This document shows, piece after piece, positions 7,622-16,245 of a stretch of DNA of 64,000 nucleotides. A program made the position numbers and the translations under genes. The stretch's first letter is position 1. Every line of letters starts with the position of its first letter. Source of the stretch: Nocardia asteroides (GTDB lineage Bacteria > Actinomycetota > Actinomycetes > Mycobacteriales > Mycobacteriaceae); assembly GCA_019930625.1 (NCBI GenBank), contig CP082844.1, positions 806,001-870,000 on the forward strand. Reading direction: 5' to 3'. The notes below the pieces were generated by a model. The model saw only the letters and a list, made by a program, of their open reading frames with translations. It did no database searches and was not told the DNA's origin.

Positions 7622-9034
7622 TCAGTCACGCACGGTGACCAACGGAGGTCCCGGCTCGGCCGCCGCGGCGCCGGACCCGGTGTCGGCGGTCGCGGTGGGC
7701 TCGGGCGCGTCGATCGTCGACGAGGTCGAGGTCTCCCGCATGAAGTAGTAGGTGACCAGCGAGATGGCGATGCAGCCCGCGACGTACCAGAAGTACAGCG
7801 ACTCGTGACCGCCCTTCTTCAATGCCAGCGCGATCGTCTCCGCGGTGCCGCCGAAGATGGCGACGGTCAGGGCATAGGGCAGCCCGACGCCGAGCGCGCG
7901 GATCTTCGTCGGGAACAGCTCGGCCTTCACGATCGCGTTGATCGAGGTGTATCCGGTGATGATCAGCAGGGCCACCATCATCAGGCCCCACGCGGCGACC
8001 GGATCGGTGGTGCGCGCGAGCACGGTCATGATCGGCACGGTCAGCAGGCTGCCCGCCACACCGAAGAAGATCAGCAGTTTGCGGCGGCCCACCCGGTCCG
8101 ACAGCGCGCCCGCCAGCGGCTGCAGCACCACGAAGACCAGCAGCGCGACGAAATTGATCCACGCGACGGTCGACTTGGAGATGCCGGAGGTGTTGATCAT
8201 GAACTTCTGCATGTAGGTCGTGTAGGTGTAGAACGCGACGGTTCCGCCCAGGGTCAACCCGACGACCAGCAGGCACTCGCGCGGGTACTGCAACAGGATG
8301 CGCAGCGAACCACGCGACTGTCCTCCACCCGCCGCGCCCTGCTCCGCTGCCCGCCCGGATTCCGCGCGGAACTGCTCGGACTCGTCCATGCCGCGCCGCA
8401 GCCACATCACGATCAGCGCCCCGGCGGCGCCGATCACGAACGGAATCCGCCAGCCCCAGTCGTTCATCTGGTCGGCGTCGAGGAACTGCTGCAGCACGAT
8501 CTGCACTCCCAGCGCGACGAGCTGGCCGGCCACCAGGGTCACGTATTGGAAGCTCGAGTAGAACCCGCGCCTGCCCGCCGAAGCCACCTCGGACAGATAC
8601 GTCGCACTGGTGGCGTACTCGCCGCCGACCGAAAGGCCTTGCAGCAGCCGGGCCACCAGCAGCAGGGCTGGAGCGGCGAGACCGATGGTCTGGTAACCGG
8701 GGGTCAGGGCGATCATCAGCGAACCGGCCGCCATCACGGTCACCGACAGGGTCAGCGCCGAGCGCCTGCCGAACCGGTCGGCGTACCGGCCCAGTGCCCA
8801 GCCGCCGATCGGGCGCATCAGGAAGCCGACCGCGAACACGGCGGCGGTGGACAACAGCTGCGCCGTCGGGTCGTCCTTGGGAAAGAACGTCTTCGCGAAG
8901 TACACGCTGAACGCGGCGTAGACATACCAGTCGTACCACTCGACGAGGTTGCCGATGGATCCGCGCAAAACGTTCGCGACCACCCGGCGCTCGCCCACGG
9001 GCTGTGTCTGTGTCTGTGGCTGTGGCGTAGTCAC
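7622..9034 (-). CDS. MFS transporter, metabolite:H+ symporter family
   Basis: This 470-residue, 12-helix permease belongs to the MHS branch that includes KgtP and other carboxylate or osmolyte symporters. GNLVEWYDWYVYAAFSVYFA is the family signature in helix 1. RPIGGWALGRYADRFGRR is the MFS loop 2-3 motif, and GLSVGGEYATSATYLSEVA the helix 4 motif. It is the first gene of a four-gene unit whose other members are a two-component system and a TAXI receptor, so it probably imports the small acid sensed by them. Overexpansion to another substrate class cannot be excluded. Start is the ATG at 9034. Confidence 0.9.
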   Translation of the reverse strand: MTTPQPQTQTQPVGERRVVANVLRGSIGNLVEWYDWYVYAAFSVYFAKTFFPKDDPTAQLLSTAAVFAVGFLMRPIGGWALGRYADRFGRRSALTLSVTVMAAGSLMIALTPGYQTIGLAAPALLLVARLLQGLSVGGEYATSATYLSEVASAGRRGFYSSFQYVTLVAGQLVALGVQIVLQQFLDADQMNDWGWRIPFVIGAAGALIVMWLRRGMDESEQFRAESGRAAEQGAAGGGQSRGSLRILLQYPRECLLVVGLTLGGTVAFYTYTTYMQKFMINTSGISKSTVAWINFVALLVFVVLQPLAGALSDRVGRRKLLIFFGVAGSLLTVPIMTVLARTTDPVAAWGLMMVALLIITGYTSINAIVKAELFPTKIRALGVGLPYALTVAIFGGTAETIALALKKGGHESLYFWYVAGCIAISLVTYYFMRETSTSSTIDAPEPTATADTGSGAAAAEPGPPLVTVRD

Positions 9035-9162
9035 AAGATCTCCTTCTTCGACGCCTCATCGCGTCGTCGCAGATCAGTGTGTCGGCAGTCACAAGCTCTC
9101 GGAACGGCTCTCGACGCTTCCTAACAGTCCCTTAGGACGATCGCCGCGGCGGCGAAACATCG

Positions 9163-9191
9163 CCGGCCCCCGGCGGGAAGCCGGGGGCCGG
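9163..9191 (-). terminator. Rho-independent-type hairpin after the LLM gene
   Basis: CCGGCCCCCGGC (9163-9174) and GCCGGGGGCCGG (9180-9191) form a perfect 12-bp stem with a five-base loop, 21 bases past the stop of the oxidoreductase gene. There is no T run, as is common for actinobacterial terminators. Confidence 0.7.
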
Positions 9192-9211
9192 GTTGGCTCG
9201 AATCGGAATGC

Positions 9212-10060
9212 TCAGGAACGCGCGGTGAGCAGCGGAGCGAGAGTACGCAGCGCGGGTAGGTAGTTGTCGCCGAGGATCTGCACCGCGACATGGTCGGCGC
9301 CGGCCCGCAGGTGCCCCGACAGCCGGTCGGCGATCTGCTCGGGCGTGCCGTGCGCGACGACGGCGTCGAACACCCGGTCGCCGGGCGGGACGGCGAGGTC
9401 GGCGTCGGTGAAACCGAACCGGCGCAGGTTGGACACATAGTTGGTCAGGCCCAGGTAGAACCCGACGGTCTCGTCGGCGACGGCATGCGCCGCCCGGACG
9501 TCATCGGTCAGCACCACCTTGTGCTCGGTCGCCAGCACCGCGTCCGGGCCGATGATCTCGCGAGCCTTCGCGGTGTGCGCCGTCGGCACGAAGTAGGGCA
9601 GCGGGCCCACCGACCGCTCGGCGGCCAGCTTCAACACCCGCGGGCCCAGCGCTGCCACCGCGCGACGTTCGGCGGGCACGCCCGCCGCGTCGAGTTCGTC
9701 GAGATACTCGACCAGCGCGTCGTACGGCTTGCGGTATTCGCCGGTGTGCTCCGGATGTCCCGCGCCGACGCCGAGCAGGAAGCGGCCGGGGAAGCGCGCC
9801 TCGATCCGGTGATAGGAGTCGGCAACCTCCTTCGCCGGGGCCGCCCAGATGTTCACGATGCTGGTGGCCACGGTGATCGTTTCGGTCGCCTCCAGCAGTG
9901 GTTCGACCACTGGCAGATCCGCCGGGGGCGAGGCCCCCAACCACAGCGCGCCGTATCCCAGCTGCTCCAATTCCCGCGCGTCCTCCGGGCTGAACCCGTT
10001 GTACGCCCGCCACACTCCGAACCGCCCGAGACTGTCGAATGCCATGTCCGGACCCAACAT
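9212..10060 (-). CDS. LLM-class F420-dependent oxidoreductase
   Basis: This 282-residue protein has the luciferase-like (beta/alpha)8 fold. LGYGALWLGASP near the N terminus, TSIVNIWAAPAKEVA and FLLGVGAGHPEHTGEY are typical of the F420-dependent TIGR03620-like group common in actinomycetes. These enzymes use coenzyme F420 to reduce or oxidise carbonyl and related substrates in the cytoplasm. The substrate is unknown. A second ATG at 10045 (MAFDSLG) is an equally possible start, because neither has a strong ribosome site. It is divergent from the hsp20 gene. Confidence 0.85.
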   Translation of the reverse strand: MLGPDMAFDSLGRFGVWRAYNGFSPEDARELEQLGYGALWLGASPPADLPVVEPLLEATETITVATSIVNIWAAPAKEVADSYHRIEARFPGRFLLGVGAGHPEHTGEYRKPYDALVEYLDELDAAGVPAERRAVAALGPRVLKLAAERSVGPLPYFVPTAHTAKAREIIGPDAVLATEHKVVLTDDVRAAHAVADETVGFYLGLTNYVSNLRRFGFTDADLAVPPGDRVFDAVVAHGTPEQIADRLSGHLRAGADHVAVQILGDNYLPALRTLAPLLTARS

Positions 10061-10145
10061 GTGCTCGCGGGCGGCTATTCCGCGCGGACGGATCCCGGGC
10101 TTCTCACCCCCGTCGGATCTGTGCCGCGCCGCTCCAAGAGGGCTA

Positions 10146-10162
10146 CTGTGGCAATTGCACAG
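10146..10162. promoter_or_regulatory. Imperfect palindrome upstream of hsp20
   Basis: CTGT-G-GCAATTGC-ACAG is an eight-base perfect palindrome with four further matching bases on each side and one unpaired G. It lies about 56 bases before the hsp20 start, in the region where an operator would sit. It does not resemble the HAIR (HspR) element, so the cognate regulator is unknown. Confidence 0.3.
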
Positions 10163-10218
10163 CTATCGGCGCCCGCCGCCGTGGCAGGCGTCACCACTAC
10201 GAAATGGAGGTGATCGCT

Positions 10219-10746
10219 GTGCTCAGATTCGATCCATTCCATGACATCGACACCGTCACCCGCCAACTGCTCGGTGAGAGCGCCGGAACCGCTCGAGCAC
10301 CCCGATTCATGCCGATGGATCTGTTCAAGGCGGGAGATCACTACGTCTTGAACGCGGACCTGCCCGGCGTCGATCCCGGTTCGATCGATGTCAGCGTCGA
10401 CAACGGCACGCTCACCTTGCGGGCGCAACGCACCGTGCCGAGCGAGGAAGGCGTCCAGTGGATCGCCTCGGAACGCTTCGCGGGCGCCTTCATGCGCCAG
10501 CTGTCCCTCGGCGAGAACGTCGACGTCGACAACATCGGCGCGACCTATAACAACGGCGTGCTGTCGGTGACGATCCCGATCGCGGAGCGCGCGAAGCCGC
10601 GTCGCATCCAGATCTCCGGGGCATCCCAAGAGCCGAGGACGATCGAAGCGCAGACGAGGCAGACCGAACAACTGTCGCCGACGCAGCGCGAACAATCCCA
10701 GCAGTCCGAACAGTCCCAGCAGCAATACCCCGGGTCATCCAAGTGA
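10219..10746 (+). CDS. Hsp20/alpha-crystallin small heat-shock protein
   Basis: This 175-residue, ATP-independent holdase has an alpha-crystallin domain at about residues 35-135. It contains HYVLNADLPGVDPGSIDVSV and the hallmark A-x-x-x-N-G-V-L motif (ATYNNGVL). The tail is unusual, very rich in Gln and Ser (QREQSQQSEQSQQQY). The GTG at 10219 is chosen over earlier in-frame codons because GGAGGTGAT, an almost perfect anti-16S match, ends five bases upstream, and the protein then starts MLRFDPFHDID like its relatives. A palindrome upstream may be its operator, and a strong hairpin follows the stop. Confidence 0.92.
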   Translation: MLRFDPFHDIDTVTRQLLGESAGTARAPRFMPMDLFKAGDHYVLNADLPGVDPGSIDVSVDNGTLTLRAQRTVPSEEGVQWIASERFAGAFMRQLSLGENVDVDNIGATYNNGVLSVTIPIAERAKPRRIQISGASQEPRTIEAQTRQTEQLSPTQREQSQQSEQSQQQYPGSSK

Positions 10747-10753
10747 CCGGGTC

Positions 10754-10791
10754 GCTACCCGCACCCGCGCACGGGTGCGGGTGCGGGTAGC
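10754..10791. terminator. Bidirectional terminator between hsp20 and truA
   Basis: GCTACCCGCACCCG (10754-10767) pairs perfectly with CGGGTGCGGGTAGC (10778-10791), a 14-bp stem with a ten-base loop. It lies between two convergent genes and can serve both. Confidence 0.8.
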
Positions 10792-10799
10792 CCCCATTC

Positions 10800-11702
10800 T
10801 CAATCGCCGCAACAACCCGCGTCCGGGACCGGGACCGGGACCGACCGCATCTCGCGGGTCTGCGCGTTGCGGGCGGCGAGTTCCCCGTCGGCCGGATAGT
10901 CGACGCCGATCAGGCTCAGACCGTGGGCGGGAGCGACGGTCACCGAGCTGGAACGCTCCCGCTCACGCAAGAGCTCGGCGACCCATTCCGGAGTGCGGCG
11001 ACCTTCGCCGACCGCGAGGACCGCGCCGACCAGGCTGCGGACCATCGACCAGCAGAACGCGTCCGCGCTGACATAGGCGACCAGCAGATCGCCGTCGCGC
11101 ACCCAATCGAAGCGCTGCAACTCGCGGACGGTCGTCGCGCCCTCCCTACGCCGGCAGAACGCGGCGAAATCGTGCAGCCCCAGCAGCTTCCGCGATGCCA
11201 CGCGCATGGCTGGGACGTCGACGCCGGATCGGCAGGCGACCACGCCGCGGGCGTGCAGCGGTTCCGCGCCGTACGGTGCGGTGGTCAATCGATAGGCGTA
11301 GTGGCGGCGGACGGCGGAGAACCGGGCGTCGAACTCGGGCGCGGCCAGGCGCGCGTCCTTGATCCGCACGTCCTTCGGCAGGAATCGCGCCATCCGGTGC
11401 ACCAGCTTGCCCGCATCCAGTTCGCCGGAGGTGTCGAAGTGCGCGACCTGTCCCTCCGCATGCACGCCCGCGTCGGTGCGGCCCGCCACCGTCAGCTGGA
11501 TCGGCTCGCGGAACACCTTGCTCAGCGAGTCCTCCAGCACGCCCTGCACGGTGCGCAGACCCGGCTGACGCGCCCAGCCGACGAAATCCGTGCCGTCGTA
11601 GGCGATGTCCAGCCGGACCCGGGACAGGCCGGTCACGGGCTCGCCGGGCGTGTCCTCGCGCGGCCGGTCCGACATCGATCCCACCGATTCCTCCACGGTC
11701 AC
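10800..11702 (-). CDS. truA: tRNA pseudouridine(38-40) synthase TruA
   Basis: This 300-residue TruA isomerises uridines 38-40 in the tRNA anticodon arm. The catalytic Asp77 lies in [17 protein letters not shown], and [18 protein letters not shown] is the family N-terminal block. The first 26 residues are a non-conserved extension. The GTG at 11702 is kept because GGAGG lies five bases upstream. truA follows rplQ in the order found in mycobacteria (rpoA-rplQ-truA), but the hairpin at 11724-11759 separates them. Confidence 0.96.
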   Translation of the reverse strand: MTVEESVGSMSDRPREDTPGEPVTGLSRVRLDIAYDGTDFVGWARQPGLRTVQGVLEDSLSKVFREPIQLTVAGRTDAGVHAEGQVAHFDTSGELDAGKLVHRMARFLPKDVRIKDARLAAPEFDARFSAVRRHYAYRLTTAPYGAEPLHARGVVACRSGVDVPAMRVASRKLLGLHDFAAFCRRREGATTVRELQRFDWVRDGDLLVAYVSADAFCWSMVRSLVGAVLAVGEGRRTPEWVAELLRERERSSSVTVAPAHGLSLIGVDYPADGELAARNAQTREMRSVPVPVPDAGCCGD

Positions 11703-11723
11703 ATGATCCTCCGGTCGAAACGA

Positions 11724-11759
11724 ACGAGCCCGCCGACCCAGTGCGGGTGGCGGGCTCGT
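11724..11759 (-). terminator. Terminator hairpin after rplQ
   Basis: ACGAGCCCGCC (11724-11734) pairs with GGCGGGCTCGT (11749-11759), an 11-bp stem whose loop contains a further ACCC/GGGT pairing. It lies 22 bases beyond the rplQ stop and probably ends the ribosomal transcript before truA. Confidence 0.7.
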
Positions 11760-11781
11760 ACGTGAACTCCGACGCTCAGCG

Positions 11782-12324
11782 TCAGGCGTCCTTCTTCTCC
11801 TCGGCGGCCTGCTCCTCGGCGGCCTCCTCGGCAGCCGGAGCCTCGGCCTCGGCGGTCTCGGTGGCGGCCTCGTCGGCCTGCGCCTCGACGACCTCGGCGG
11901 CCGGAGCCTCCTCCGCCTGCTTCGACGCCGCGACGCGACGGGCGCGATCGGCCTCGTTGGTCACGGTCTTCTCCCGGACCAGCTCGATGATCGCCATCGG
12001 CGCGTTGTCACCCTTGCGCGGCAGCGTCTTGGTGATGCGGGTGTAGCCACCCTCGCGCCCCTCGAACGACGGGCCGATCTCGGCGAAGAGTTCGTGCACG
12101 ACGGTCTTGTTGCGGATCACCTTCAGCACCTCGCGACGGTCGGCAAGGGTGCCGGCCTTCGCCTTGGTGATCAGCTTCTCCGCGTAGGGGCGCACGGCCT
12201 TGGCTTTGGCCTCGGTGGTGGTGATCCGGCCGTGCTCGAAGAGCGCCGTCGCCAGATTGGCGAAGATCGCCTTCTGGTGCGACGCCGACCCGCCGAAGCG
12301 GGCACCCTTCTTGGGCTTGGGCAT
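11782..12324 (-). CDS. rplQ: 50S ribosomal protein L17 with acidic tail
   Basis: L17 binds 23S rRNA near the peptide exit tunnel. The core is conserved: [39 protein letters not shown] and the GGYTRI block. At 180 residues it is about 60 longer than the E. coli protein. The extra part is a low-complexity Ala/Glu tail from about residue 137 to the KKDA end, seen in many actinobacterial L17 proteins. The gene is the last of the block running from infA, 93 bases after rpoA. Confidence 0.97.
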   Translation of the reverse strand: MPKPKKGARFGGSASHQKAIFANLATALFEHGRITTTEAKAKAVRPYAEKLITKAKAGTLADRREVLKVIRNKTVVHELFAEIGPSFEGREGGYTRITKTLPRKGDNAPMAIIELVREKTVTNEADRARRVAASKQAEEAPAAEVVEAQADEAATETAEAEAPAAEEAAEEQAAEEKKDA

Positions 12325-12416
12325 TGTGATGTTCTCCTGTGTCTTTTCTCGGCGCTCCCGGGCGCGTCGCTTACGCCGCGGGCGCGAGGCCGGGCCGGGG
12401 CGCCTCCCCCGGCGGC

Positions 12417-13484
12417 CTAGAGCTGTTCGGTCTCGGCGTAGTCCTGCTCGCCGCCATCGGTGTCACTGAACGTGCCGCTGTCGCTCCACGTGCCGGTGCT
12501 CGCGTCGTAGCCGACCACGCTGGACGGATCGAACGACGCCGGGCTGTCCTTGAGCGAGAGGCCCAGCGCGTGCAGCTTGACCTTGACCTCGTCGATGGAC
12601 TTCTGGCCGAAGTTGCGAATGTCCAGCAGATCCGACTCGGTGCGGGCGACCAGCTCGCCCACGGTGTGCACACCCTCGCGCTTGAGGCAGTTGTAGGACC
12701 GGACGGTGAGGTCCAGGTCCTCGATCGGCAGTCCGAACGAGGCGATGTGGTCCGCCTCGGCCGGCGAGGGGCCGATCTCGATGCCCTCGGCTTCGACGTT
12801 CAGCTCACGAGCCAGGCCGAAGAGTTCGACCAGGGTCTTGCCCGCCGAAGCGAGCGCGTCCCGTGCGCTGATGGAGTTCTTGGTCTCCACGTCGAGGATG
12901 AGACGGTCGAAGTCGGTGCGCTGCTCGACGCGGGTGGCCTCGACCTTGTAGGTCACCTTGAGCACAGGCGAGTAGATCGAATCCACCGGGATCCGGCCGA
13001 TTTCCGCACCGGAGGCCTTGTTCTGCACGGCGGGGACGTAGCCGCGACCGCGCTCGACGACGAGCTCGATCTCCAGCTTGCCCTTGTCGTTCAGGGTCGC
13101 GATGTGCATGTCCGGGTTGTGCACCACGACACCGCTCGGCGGGACGATGTCACCGGCGGTGACGGTGCCCGGGCCCTGCTTGCGCACGTACATCGTGACC
13201 GGCTCGTCCTCCTCCGAGGACACGACCAGGCCCTTGAGGTTCAGGATGATGTCGGTGACATCCTCCTTCACGCCGGGAACGGTGGTGAACTCGTGCAGGA
13301 CGCCGTCGATGCGGATGCTCGTGACCGCGGCCCCCGGAATCGAGGACAGCAGGGTACGCCGCAGCGAGTTGCCGAGGGTGTAACCGAAGCCCGGCTCGAG
13401 CGGTTCGATGGTGAACTTCGACCGGTTCTCGGCGACGACCTCTTCGGTCAGCGTCGGACGCTGTGAGATCAGCATGGGGATCAT
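12417..13484 (-). CDS. rpoA: RNA polymerase alpha subunit
   Basis: This 355-residue subunit starts [12 protein letters not shown] with a short MIP extension. The N-terminal domain carries [13 protein letters not shown], the alpha-dimer signature, and assembles beta and beta'. The C-terminal domain (about residues 250-320) has [17 protein letters not shown] and [18 protein letters not shown], the helix-hairpin-helix region that touches upstream promoter DNA and activators. A Ser/Asp-rich tail follows. It sits between rpsD and rplQ in the normal order. Confidence 0.98.
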   Translation of the reverse strand: MIPMLISQRPTLTEEVVAENRSKFTIEPLEPGFGYTLGNSLRRTLLSSIPGAAVTSIRIDGVLHEFTTVPGVKEDVTDIILNLKGLVVSSEEDEPVTMYVRKQGPGTVTAGDIVPPSGVVVHNPDMHIATLNDKGKLEIELVVERGRGYVPAVQNKASGAEIGRIPVDSIYSPVLKVTYKVEATRVEQRTDFDRLILDVETKNSISARDALASAGKTLVELFGLARELNVEAEGIEIGPSPAEADHIASFGLPIEDLDLTVRSYNCLKREGVHTVGELVARTESDLLDIRNFGQKSIDEVKVKLHALGLSLKDSPASFDPSSVVGYDASTGTWSDSGTFSDTDGGEQDYAETEQL

Positions 13485-13584
13485 CCTCCTTTTTGGGCGC
13501 CCGCTATTTGACGCCTCGTCTCAGGGGTTGTGCGTGGCCGCCCATGTCGGGCGACCACGCACCAGCAGCACAGTGCTGTACTCG

Positions 13585-13601
13585 TCGAAGTATTACTTCG
13601 A
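13585..13601. other. 17-base palindrome over the rpsD stop codon
   Basis: TCGAAGTA-T-TACTTCGA is a perfect palindrome that includes the rpsD stop and its last codons. It could form a small hairpin at the rpsD end ahead of rpoA, perhaps for RNA processing. The codons for Glu-Tyr-Tyr-Ser-Lys may also produce it by chance. Confidence 0.3.
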
Positions 13602-14198
13602 GTAGTACTCGACGATCAGCTGTTCCTGCAGCGGCACATCGATCTGGGCGCGCTCGGGCAACTGGTGGACCAGAATCCGCAGTCGGCCCGGGATCACCTG
13701 CAGCCAGCCCGGAACCGGGCGGTCGCCGACGGTCTCACGCGCCACCTGGAACGGCAGGGTGCCCAGCGACTTCTCCTTGACATCGATGATGTCGTACTGG
13801 GTGACCTGGAAGCTGGGAACGTCGACCTTCTTGTTGTTCACCAGGAAGTGGCCGTGAGAGACCAGCTGGCGAGCCTGACGGCGGGTACGGGCCAGACCGG
13901 CGCGGTACACCACGTTGTCCAGCCGGGTCTCGAGCAGACGCAGCAGGTTGTCACCGGTCTTGCCCTTGAGGCGGTTGGCCTCCTTGTAGTACCGGCTGAA
14001 CTGCTTCTCCATGATGCCGTAGGTGAAGCGGGCCTTCTGCTTCTCCTGCAGCTGGAGCAGGTACTCGCTCTCCTTGATCCGCGCGCGGCCGTGCTGGCCG
14101 GGCGGGTAGGGGCGACGCTCGAACGCCTGGTCGCCTCCGACGAGGTCGACGCGCAGACGACGCGACTTGCGGGTGATGGGGCCTGTGTAACGAGCCAT
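13593..14198 (-). CDS. rpsD: 30S ribosomal protein S4
   Basis: This 201-residue S4 is a primary 16S rRNA binder that nucleates the 30S body. It has the N-terminal block MARYTGPITRKSRRLRVDL, the S4 RNA-binding domain with LDNVVYRAGLARTRRQARQ and VSHGHFLVNNKKVD, and the C-terminal QLIVEYYSK. It lacks the N-terminal zinc-binding cysteines, so it is the zinc-independent form. It lies 20 bases downstream of rpsK in the ribosomal unit. Confidence 0.97.
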   Translation of the reverse strand: MARYTGPITRKSRRLRVDLVGGDQAFERRPYPPGQHGRARIKESEYLLQLQEKQKARFTYGIMEKQFSRYYKEANRLKGKTGDNLLRLLETRLDNVVYRAGLARTRRQARQLVSHGHFLVNNKKVDVPSFQVTQYDIIDVKEKSLGTLPFQVARETVGDRPVPGWLQVIPGRLRILVHQLPERAQIDVPLQEQLIVEYYSK

Positions 14199-14218
14199 TG
14201 TTCGCTGTTCCTTTCCCG

Positions 14219-14632
14219 CTAGACGCGACGCCGCTTGGGCGGACGGCAGCCGTTGTGCGGCTGCGGGGTGACATCGGAGATCGTGCCCACCTCGAGGCCC
14301 GCGGCCTGCAGCGAGCGGATCGCGGTCTCACGGCCCGAACCGGGGCCCTTCACGAACACGTCGACCTTCTTGACGCCGTGTTCCTGCGCCTTGCGGGCGG
14401 CGTTCTCGGCGGCGAGCTGCGCGGCGAACGGGGTCGACTTGCGCGAGCCCTTGAAGCCGACGTGACCCGACGACGCCCAGGAGATGACGTTGCCGTTCGG
14501 GTCGGTGATCGACACGATCGTGTTGTTGAACGTGCTCTTGATGTGTGCGTTGCCGTGCGGGACGTTCTTCTTGTCCCTGCGACGCGACTTCTGGGTCTTC
14601 TTCGGGCCCGCGGCCCGACTCTTCGGAGGCAT
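14219..14632 (-). CDS. rpsK: 30S ribosomal protein S11
   Basis: S11 (137 residues) lies in the 30S platform and supports the Shine-Dalgarno helix site. [34 protein letters not shown] and [16 protein letters not shown] are diagnostic, and the length is normal. It follows rpsM by nine bases and precedes rpsD. Confidence 0.97.
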   Translation of the reverse strand: MPPKSRAAGPKKTQKSRRRDKKNVPHGNAHIKSTFNNTIVSITDPNGNVISWASSGHVGFKGSRKSTPFAAQLAAENAARKAQEHGVKKVDVFVKGPGSGRETAIRSLQAAGLEVGTISDVTPQPHNGCRPPKRRRV

Positions 14633-14641
14633 CGGTTATCC

Positions 14642-15013
14642 CTACTTCTTCTTGCCGGCGACGGTGCGCTTCGGGCCCTTGCGGGTGCGCGCGTTGGTCT
14701 TGGTGCGCTGGCCACGGACGGGCAGGCCACGACGGTGGCGCAGACCCTGGTAGCAGCCGATCTCGATCTTGCGGCGAATATCGGCCTGCACCTCGCGGCG
14801 CAGGTCACCCTCGACCTTGAACTCGGAAGCCTCGATGTAGTCACGCAGCTTCGTCAGATCGTCGTCGCTGAGATCCTTCGAACGCAGGTCCGGGCTGACG
14901 CCGGTGGCCTCGAGGATCTCCTTGGAGCGGGTACGGCCAATGCCGAAAATGTAGGTCAGTGCGATCTCCATGCGCTTCTCGCGCGGGAGGTCGACGCCCA
15001 TGAGACGTGCCAT
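14642..15013 (-). CDS. rpsM: 30S ribosomal protein S13
   Basis: S13 (123 residues) sits in the 30S head and contacts P-site tRNA and the 50S subunit. [54 protein letters not shown] and the basic KKK end are all typical. It is separated from rpmJ by 247 bases containing a small hairpin (CCGAAC/GTTCGG near 15167-15182). Confidence 0.97.
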   Translation of the reverse strand: MARLMGVDLPREKRMEIALTYIFGIGRTRSKEILEATGVSPDLRSKDLSDDDLTKLRDYIEASEFKVEGDLRREVQADIRRKIEIGCYQGLRHRRGLPVRGQRTKTNARTRKGPKRTVAGKKK

Positions 15014-15260
15014 CTGGCAGCTTCCTTAATCGTTGCGGAGGTCTGCTCCCTGTCCGTCCCCTCGTCTTGTGGGGCACCGGCCTCCGAACCGGTGGTAGGC
15101 GCGCACGCCCCAGGGCGAACCCTGATATCCGCAGCGTGCGGCTGGTGCTGGGAGTTCTTCTTGCCAATCCGAACTGCGGTTCGGTGCTTGGCTGGTGTTG
15201 CGTCGAGCGGCGCCGTCGGCATGCCTCCGGCGGATGAAGCGAGGTCTCCCTCGCCTCCGC

Positions 15261-15374
15261 TCAGCCCTGGCGCTGCTTGTGGCGCAGGTTGTCGCAGATC
15301 ACCATGACCCGGCCGTGACGGCGGATCACCTTGCACTTCTCGCAGATCTTCTTGACGCTCGGCTGAACCTTCAC
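15261..15374 (-). CDS. rpmJ: 50S ribosomal protein L36, zinc form
   Basis: This 37-residue protein begins at GTG 15374 and reads [20 protein letters not shown]..., ending HKQRQG. It has the zinc ribbon ligands Cys11, Cys14, Cys27 and His32, so it is the C+ form of L36. It binds 23S rRNA at the base of the L7/L12 stalk. Its place between infA and rpsM matches the mycobacterial order. Confidence 0.95.
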   Translation of the reverse strand: MKVQPSVKKICEKCKVIRRHGRVMVICDNLRHKQRQG

Positions 15375-15507
15375 GTCCGTCCAATCTGTTGTGGTTCACA
15401 CGGGTGTGAACACAGTTTTTCCCCAGTCGGCGACTGGGGAAGCTCTGTGGTGAGTCGTTCGACTCGGTCCCGGCGTACGCCGGGACAACCGGCCGCGCCG
15501 GGCGCGA

Positions 15508-15729
15508 TCACTTGTAGCGGTAAACGATCCGGCCACGCGACAGGTCGTAGGGCGAGAGCTCGACGACCACACGGTCCTCGGGGAGGATGCGAATGTAGTG
15601 CTGCCGCATCTTCCCGCTGATGTGCGCGAGAACCTTGTGCCCGTTCTCGAGCTCGATCCGGAACATCGCATTGGGCAGCGGCTCGACAACCCGACCCTCG
15701 ACCTCGATGGCCCCGTCTTTCTTCGCCAT
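15508..15729 (-). CDS. infA: Translation initiation factor IF-1
   Basis: This 73-residue S1-fold protein ([20 protein letters not shown]... ending RGRIVYRYK) binds the 30S A site during initiation. [18 protein letters not shown] is the conserved central block. The ATG at 15729 has GCGGAGG two bases upstream, so the longer upstream frame is not used. It is the first gene of the ribosomal unit in this window, and its promoter lies in the region to the right. Confidence 0.96.
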
Positions 15730-16030
15730 GTCCTCCGCGATCCCGGTTACACTCAACCTGGTTTGTTTGCCTGGTCCTGCTCGGATGGACCGGTCGCCTG
15801 AGCGGACCGCTCGCACACAAACAGGCGGCGCATAGGTGCACCGCCGCTCCAGCTTACCGACCCGTTCCCGTTCGGGCAAAAATGCCTCCCTGTATACCCG
15901 TGTCGCCTGCCGTTTCGCAGCCGCCTTCCCACCGGTGGCGGGCGTCTGGTCCTGCGCCGCGACGGGACCGGGTTGTCGCGTAAACTGGCCGCTGTCCAGG
16001 TATTTGGGTCGAGCAGATCGAGGGGGATGC
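15730..16030. promoter_or_regulatory. Divergent region between infA and the EspI chain
   Basis: The 301 bases separate infA on the minus strand from the mini-ORF chain and EspI gene on the plus strand. On the minus strand GTGTAAC about 25 bases before infA could be a -10 element. On the plus strand an AGGGGG site at 16020-16025 serves the first mini-ORF. No gene with convincing codon use is seen. Confidence 0.4.
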
Positions 16031-16245
16031 GTGAGCCGGCGCAGCGAGCGAGGCACCGGCGGAGGCGCCCTCGGTCTGGGCCGAGCGAGCGGCAGGGAGG
16101 CGAGGCCGTGTGAGTAAGCGTAGCGAGCGAGTCACCGGCAGTGCGCCCCTGGCCACGACCGAGCCGAGCAGCAGCGAGGGAAGTCGTGAGTGAACGCAGC
16201 GAGCGAGTCATCGGCACACCGAGCCGCAGCGAGGCGCAGCCGTGA
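16031..16245 (+). repeat. Tandem degenerate start-codon repeats: three overlapping mini-ORFs
   Basis: Three related copies begin GTGAGC/GTGAGT followed by (C/A)(G/A)xCGxAGCGAGCGAG. Each opens a mini-ORF: 16031-16117 (28 codons), 16110-16193 (27) and 16186-16245 (19). The peptides start [20 protein letters not shown] and VSERSERVIG. Each stop codon overlaps the next copy's start by a few bases, and the last TGA overlaps the GTG of the EspI gene at 16242. The first copy has a good ribosome site (GAGGGGG). The pattern looks like repeated duplication of a gene start and could couple translation into EspI. Similar GTGAGTGAGCGCAGCGAGCGA-type repeats are scattered in actinomycete genomes. Confidence 0.75.

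Noticed and set aside
10039-10218. Upstream extension of the hsp20 frame from 10039
   Set aside because: It lacks a ribosome site and homology; the GTG at 10219 has GGAGGTGAT and gives the standard N terminus.
15730-16056. Longer in-frame start for infA
   Set aside because: IF-1 is about 73 residues; the extension is low-complexity and lacks the conserved start, while ATG 15729 has GGAGG.
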